This document shows positions 6,031 to 9,366 of a DNA stretch of 9,366 nucleotides, piece by piece. Below the pieces are notes generated by a model that was not told where the DNA came from, did no database searches, and saw nothing but the letters and a program-made list of their open reading frames with translations. Source of the stretch: Armatimonadota bacterium (GTDB lineage Bacteria > Sysuimicrobiota > Sysuimicrobiia > Sysuimicrobiales > JACQTN01). Where the stretch lies: positions 1-9,366 of the forward strand of contig JACQTN010000604.1 in the NCBI GenBank assembly GCA_016210785.1, in the 5' to 3' direction. The translations under genes were made by a program, and so were the position numbers. Each line of letters begins with the position of its first letter. Within the stretch, counting starts at the first letter, position 1.

Positions 6031-7080
6031 ATGGAGGGCACACAACCTCTTGCACGGTTCATCGCTGGCGTGCTCCTCGTTGTTCTCGCCGTGAGCGCCG
6101 TGACTGCCGCCCCCGTGGCGCCCGCTGGCGCAGGGACGATCGGCGGCCGGGTACTGAACGGGACACACAGGCAGCGCCCCGTGGCCGGCCAGGAGGTCCT
6201 CCTGCTGCGCATGGGGGCGGGTGGTCCTATCTCTACCGTGGCGAAGACCGATGCCGGGGGACGCTTCCAGTTCGACGGCCTGGCCGCGGACGCGAAGATC
6301 GCCTACGTGCTGGCCACGCGGTACCAGCGCGCAGACTACGTCAGCGACCCGCTGCGGTTCTCCGCCTCCCGCACACCGTTGACCGCCGACCTGGTGGTCT
6401 TTGAATCCACCACCGAGCGGCCGGCGCTGCTCCACCGGTACCGCATCGTGATCATCGAGAAGGTGACGCCCGGCGTCATCGACGTGCGGGAACTGGTGGA
6501 CGTCGCCAATCCCACGGAGCGGACCTATCTCGGGGAGCCCACCGGCGTGGACCGGCGGGTGACCGTGAGACTCCCCCTGCCTCCGGGCGCCTCCGAGGTG
6601 AGAATCCTGCGCGGCGCCGCGCCCACCCAGTTTTCCGGGGGCCTGTGGGACACGCTGCCCGTCACCCCGGGCGTGCGGCAGATCGCGATGAGCTACCGCG
6701 TGCGGTACTGGGGCGCGTCAGCCGCGCTGCGCTGGTCCATCGACGTACCGACCGGCAGCCTGGACGTCTTCCTGCCGGAGGAAAAGGCCCGCGCAACCGG
6801 AATCGGACTCCAGGAGAAGCCTCCGGGCACGCTGCGCGGACAACGGTTCGTCCGCCTGGGCGCGGAGAACCTTGCGCGGGGCCGGGACGTGGCGGTGCGG
6901 CTGTCGGGGTTGCCTGCTAACTACCGGCCGTTGACAAGAGCTGTCGCGGCCGGGCTCGGGCTGGTCCTGTTCGGCGGGCTGCTGTGGGCGATCGTGCGGA
7001 ATCGCGCCGCGGGTCGTCCGGGCGAGGGGGCGGACCCGGAGGTTTCCCGCGTCGGCCCGTCCGGCTCGCCGCCCCGGTAA
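6031..7080 (+). CDS. Exported, C-terminally anchored protein with carboxypeptidase regulatory-like (CnaB-type) domain
   Basis: A 349-residue protein of unknown function. A signal peptide (about 1-33, hydrophobic 10-27) is followed by a beta-rich domain (about 35-125: TIGGRVLNGTHRQRPVAGQEV, then TDAGGRFQFDGL), which resembles carboxypeptidase regulatory-like or CnaB/DUF2012-type folds. A second, probably beta-sandwich region (about 135-295) has no family I recognise. One transmembrane helix (about 303-322) comes near the C-terminus, followed by a short basic, Gly/Pro-rich cytoplasmic tail. The topology is thus a large extracytoplasmic part held by a C-terminal anchor. ATG 6031 is 11 bases after the methyltransferase stop without a strong ribosome site. 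As the last gene of the BlaI-led operon it may be an envelope sensor or assembly factor for the redox proteins; this is inference. Confidence 0.8.
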   Translation: MEGTQPLARFIAGVLLVVLAVSAVTAAPVAPAGAGTIGGRVLNGTHRQRPVAGQEVLLLRMGAGGPISTVAKTDAGGRFQFDGLAADAKIAYVLATRYQRADYVSDPLRFSASRTPLTADLVVFESTTERPALLHRYRIVIIEKVTPGVIDVRELVDVANPTERTYLGEPTGVDRRVTVRLPLPPGASEVRILRGAAPTQFSGGLWDTLPVTPGVRQIAMSYRVRYWGASAALRWSIDVPTGSLDVFLPEEKARATGIGLQEKPPGTLRGQRFVRLGAENLARGRDVAVRLSGLPANYRPLTRAVAAGLGLVLFGGLLWAIVRNRAAGRPGEGADPEVSRVGPSGSPPR

Positions 7081-7171
7081 GGGTTGCCGCCCTCAGGGCA
7101 CCAAAGTGCACAGGCGACAAGGCGGCAGACGGTGCGGGTGACGGCAGACGAACTTCGGGGTGTGATCGCGA

Positions 7172-7624
7172 ATGCGGATTGGGGATCTCGCAAAGAAGGT
7201 CAACGTCAATCCCAAGACGATCCGGTACTACGAAGAAATCGGCCTGTTGCCGCCACCGAAGCGTACGCCATCCCGATACCGGGAGTACACCGACGACGAT
7301 GGGAACCGCCTGCAGTTCATCAGGAATGCGCAGGCCTTTGGCATTGCGCTGAAAGAGATTAGGGAAGTGCTCGCCTTTCGGGACCACGGCGCCTATCCTT
7401 GCCCCTATGTCCTGTCGTTGATCGCCACGAAGATCAAGGAGATCGAGTCACAGATCAAAGGACTTCGGATGCTGGCCGGCGACCTCAAGCGATTGCAGGC
7501 GACTGCTGCCAGCATTCCGGCGGAGACACTCGCGGCCCGGGTCCGTTTCTGCCACATCCTCGAGAACCAGCAACTCCTTCAGATCGCACCACGGCCTCCG
7601 GCTCGAAGACCGCCGGCAACCTGA
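7172..7624 (+). CDS. MerR-family heavy-metal-responsive transcriptional regulator
   Basis: A 150-residue activator of the MerR family. The N-terminal winged helix-turn-helix is clear (MRIGDLAKKVNVNPKTIRYY, then EEIGLLPPP and SRYREYTDDD; residues 1-43), followed by the long dimerisation helix (about 78-112). Possible metal ligands are Cys77 in HGAYPCPYV and Cys127 in RFCHILE, both at positions used by metal-sensing members such as ZntR/CadR-like proteins; His72 or His128 might also contribute. Start ATG 7172 has GGGGTG about 10 bases upstream. It lies 91 bases after the previous gene and 380 bases before a P-type ATPase whose promoter holds a perfect MerR-type dyad, so the ATPase is almost certainly its target. 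Zn, Cu, Cd or Pb specificity cannot be fixed by eye. Confidence 0.92.
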   Translation: MRIGDLAKKVNVNPKTIRYYEEIGLLPPPKRTPSRYREYTDDDGNRLQFIRNAQAFGIALKEIREVLAFRDHGAYPCPYVLSLIATKIKEIESQIKGLRMLAGDLKRLQATAASIPAETLAARVRFCHILENQQLLQIAPRPPARRPPAT

Positions 7625-7807
7625 CAGCCACGCCGCCCCGCCCCGGACGCGCTCACTGACAGTCCCCGCCGGCTCACCGCGGCTCCGCTCAGCGGTCCTG
7701 CCGTGCCCCGCGCGCCTCAAGCCGGTGAACCCGGTGCGCCCGTCGCCCGGGCGCTCCACCATGTGAGGGAGCCACATCTCCCCGGGCCCTTTGCACACAA
7801 GAACGGT
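7625..7807. other. Non-coding spacer with GC-rich hairpins, no convincing gene
   Basis: No reading frame here has a plausible start or family match. A GC-rich inverted repeat GCGCCC/GGGCGC (7736-7741, 7749-7754, loop of 7) and a small dyad CCGCT-C-AGCGG (7685-7695) are present, but neither is followed by a T-run, so a terminator after the MerR gene is possible at best. Confidence 0.4.
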
Positions 7808-7841
7808 CTTGACATTCCAGGCGACTAGAGGGTGTAGGGTG
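7808..7841 (+). promoter_or_regulatory. Upstream MerR-type promoter (imperfect dyad)
   Basis: A perfect -35 box TTGACA (7809-7814) and a weak -10 TAGGGT (7835-7840) are 20 bp apart, the overlong spacer typical of MerR-activated promoters. The left arm CATTCCAG is intact but the right arm CTAGAGGG is degenerate. The block matches the promoter at 7950-7983 at 26 of 34 positions with the same spacing, so it looks like an older or degenerated copy. Whether it is still active is unclear. Confidence 0.6.
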
Positions 7842-7949
7842 TAGACCGTAGGTGAGAAGCCGGTGGCCCAGCGGGTGCTGGTGAAGGGTGAGGCGCCCGG
7901 GCGTCCGGGCCTGGTGCCGGGAACCGCGCGGGGACGATCCGAGAAGGGG

Positions 7950-7983
7950 CTTGACCTTCCAGCCGGCTGGAAGGTTTACGATG
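7950..7983 (+). promoter_or_regulatory. MerR-regulated promoter and operator of the P-type ATPase gene
   Basis: The -35 TTGACC (7951-7956) and -10 TACGAT (7977-7982) are 20 bp apart. Between and overlapping the -35 lies a perfect 20-bp palindrome (7955-7974; arms CCTTCCAGCC and GGCTGGAAGG). A palindrome in an overlong 19-20 bp spacer is the hallmark of promoters that MerR proteins activate by twisting the DNA on metal binding. The expected transcript starts about 16 bases before the ATPase start codon, only just including its GGAGG ribosome site. Confidence 0.9.
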
Positions 7984-8004
7984 AGGTGGGTGGAGGACAC
8001 GGCG

Positions 8005-9366
8005 ATGGCAAAATGCCAGGTCAAGATCGGCGGGATGTCCTGCTCTTTCTGCGCGGAGACGCTGCGGAAGAGTGTCAGCAGGCTGGACGGGATCCACAGG
8101 GTCAACGTCAGCCTGGCCCACGAAGAGGCGCTGGTCGAGTTCGACCCCGAGCGGGTGGACGAGACGCAGATCAAGGGTGCCATCCGCAGCGTCGGCTACA
8201 CCGTGCGCGATCCCAAGAAGATCCGTACGTTCGAGGAGGAAGAGGCGGAACTCCGGAGGGAGCGGAACCGGCTCCTGCTGGCGGCCGCGTTCACCGCCAT
8301 CGCCTTCGGCCAGATGGTCCTGATGTGGCTTGGTGAGGCGGCCCTGACGATGCGCCTGATGCCCGTGATGCGCTGGACGATGCCGCTCCTGGCGGTGGCC
8401 ACCGTGTTCGGCCCCGGCCTGTACATCTTGAAAATGGCGATTCCCTCCCTGCGCCGCGGCATCCTCAACCAGCACGTGCTGCTGGAGTTCGGCGCCCTTG
8501 CCGGGCTCGCGGGCGGGACGCTCGGCTTCTTCCGGCCGGACTTCCCCATGGCCGACTTCTTCGCCGTGGCCGTGTTCATCACGACCTACCATGTCCTGTC
8601 GGGCTACGCGTCGTTGTTTGTCCGCACACGGGCGTCGCAGGCCGTGCGCAAGCTCATGGAATTGCAGCCGCCCACCGCCCGGGTGATCCGCGACGGCAGA
8701 GAGACGGAGGTCCCGATTGAGGAGGTCGCGCCCGGCGATCTGGTCCGCGTGCGGCCCGGGGAGTCCATCCCCGTGGATGGCGTCGTGGCGGACGGCGCCT
8801 CCGCCGTGGACGAGAGCCTGGTCACGGGCGAGCCGATCCCCAAAGAGAAGGTCGCCGGCGACGAGGTGATCGGCGGGTCCCTGAACCAGTCCGGCACGCT
8901 GGTGGTGCGGGTCACGAAGGTCGGCGAGGAGAGCTTCCTCCAGCAGGTGGCCCGGCATATCGAAGAGGCCAGGGCCCTGAAGCCGGGCATCATCCAGCTC
9001 GTGGACCGGATCCTGAAGTGGTACGTCCCCGGCGTGCTGACATTTGCCGGGCTCGCCATCCTCATCTGGACCGCCGGCGCCTGGCTGGTGACGGGGCAGC
9101 CGGACTGGACGCGGGCCACGTTCGCGGCCCTGGCGGTGCTGGTGATGGGCTACCCGTGTGCGCTGGGGATGGCGACGCCCCTGGCCATGATCCGGGGCGG
9201 CGGGGAGGCGGCACGGCAGGGGATTCTGATGCGCAGCGGCGAGGCGTTTGCGGTCTTCAAGGACATCACGAAGATCGTCCTGGACAAGACCGGGACGATC
9301 ACGATCGGCAAGCCGCGCCTTCTGGACGTGCACGCCGTCCAGGGAGAGGCGCGGGAGGTGCTGAGA
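8005..9366 (+). CDS. P1B-type heavy-metal-translocating ATPase (partial, runs off right edge)
   Basis: The first 454 residues of a metal-exporting P-type ATPase, open to the window end. One HMA domain (about 4-70) has GMSCSFC (Cys13, Cys16). A charged linker precedes the membrane helices (first about 92-112). The segment [11 protein letters not shown] replaces the more usual N-M-D-x-L-I/V-x-x-G helix. The actuator domain has [17 protein letters not shown] (from 243) and the TGE motif at 274-276. The ion-binding helix has YPCALG (383-388) in place of CPCALG. The phosphorylation site is DKTGT (Asp427). The ATP-binding domain lies beyond the edge. GGAGG (7992-7996) eight bases before ATG 8005 decides the start; the in-frame ATG at 7981 lies in the -10 box. 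Expected role: metal export across the cytoplasmic membrane, under the MerR protein at 7172. Copper is the likeliest metal but the YPC motif makes this uncertain. Confidence 0.95.
   Translation, partial: MAKCQVKIGGMSCSFCAETLRKSVSRLDGIHRVNVSLAHEEALVEFDPERVDETQIKGAIRSVGYTVRDPKKIRTFEEEEAELRRERNRLLLAAAFTAIAFGQMVLMWLGEAALTMRLMPVMRWTMPLLAVATVFGPGLYILKMAIPSLRRGILNQHVLLEFGALAGLAGGTLGFFRPDFPMADFFAVAVFITTYHVLSGYASLFVRTRASQAVRKLMELQPPTARVIRDGRETEVPIEEVAPGDLVRVRPGESIPVDGVVADGASAVDESLVTGEPIPKEKVAGDEVIGGSLNQSGTLVVRVTKVGEESFLQQVARHIEEARALKPGIIQLVDRILKWYVPGVLTFAGLAILIWTAGAWLVTGQPDWTRATFAALAVLVMGYPCALGMATPLAMIRGGGEAARQGILMRSGEAFAVFKDITKIVLDKTGTITIGKPRLLDVHAVQGEAREVLR

Noticed and set aside
7736..7754. GC-rich hairpin as a terminator after the MerR gene
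   Set aside because: Only 6-bp arms and no T-tract follow; such dyads are common by chance in this base composition.
7863..8336. 157-residue plus-strand frame overlapping the ATPase start
   Set aside because: Out of frame with the ATPase and containing its promoter within the coding part. The sequence is Gly/Arg-rich with no family resemblance, though its GTG has a fair ribosome site.
7825..9333. 502-residue open frame on the minus strand
   Set aside because: It lies opposite the P-type ATPase, whose motifs (GMSCSFC, TGE, DKTGT) are unambiguous. The antisense product is Arg/His/Gln-rich without family features, as usual for shadows in GC-rich DNA.
1..9366. CRISPR array, tRNA, rRNA or insertion sequence
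   Set aside because: I saw no regularly spaced repeats, no tRNA cloverleaf, no rRNA stretches and no transposase or terminal inverted repeats.

Overview
This is a high-GC bacterial window (about two-thirds G+C by eye), probably from an uncultured environmental bacterium. Gene style and content (DUF3179, short M56 peptidases, Rieske protein, TlpA proteins) would fit lineages such as Rokubacteria/NC10, Armatimonadota-like or CSP1-3-like bacteria. Sequence alone does not settle this, and no rRNA or tRNA is present to help.

Left edge (1-600): on the minus strand there is the start of a membrane-protein gene (106 to 1, running off the window). Immediately upstream of it lies a decayed DUF3179 gene (119 to about 357) with two recognisable fragments separated by a nonsense codon, a frameshift and a large internal deletion. 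A strong-looking sigma70-type promoter (495-524) then faces right. Its -10 element overlaps an inverted repeat that is a good candidate operator for the BlaI-type repressor encoded next.

Main operon (601-7080, plus strand, nine genes, gaps of about 5-60 bases): BlaI/MecI-type repressor; TlpA thioredoxin 1; Cys/Met-rich small membrane protein; short M56 (BlaR1-like) zinc peptidase without a penicillin-binding sensor domain; Rieske iron-sulfur protein; Asp-box (F510_1955/VPS10-like) beta-propeller; TlpA thioredoxin 2; class I SAM methyltransferase; and a secreted, C-terminally anchored protein with a carboxypeptidase-regulatory-like domain. Apart from the repressor and the methyltransferase, all products look membrane-bound or exported. 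The layout suggests a membrane-protease-controlled envelope redox or thiol and metal stress module: the M56 protein senses, the BlaI repressor is released, and TlpA, Rieske and propeller proteins are made. This functional reading is inference.

Right module (7172-9366): a MerR-family metal regulator, then a roughly 380-base non-coding stretch with two tandem MerR-type promoters (26 of 34 positions identical, 142 bp apart, both with 20-bp spacers). Next comes a P1B heavy-metal-transporting ATPase that runs off the right edge. The ATPase has one N-terminal HMA domain and an unusual Tyr-Pro-Cys motif where Cu+-ATPases have Cys-Pro-Cys. MerR, ATPase and the Cys/Met/His-rich membrane proteins of the main operon together point to copper or another soft metal as the likely common theme.
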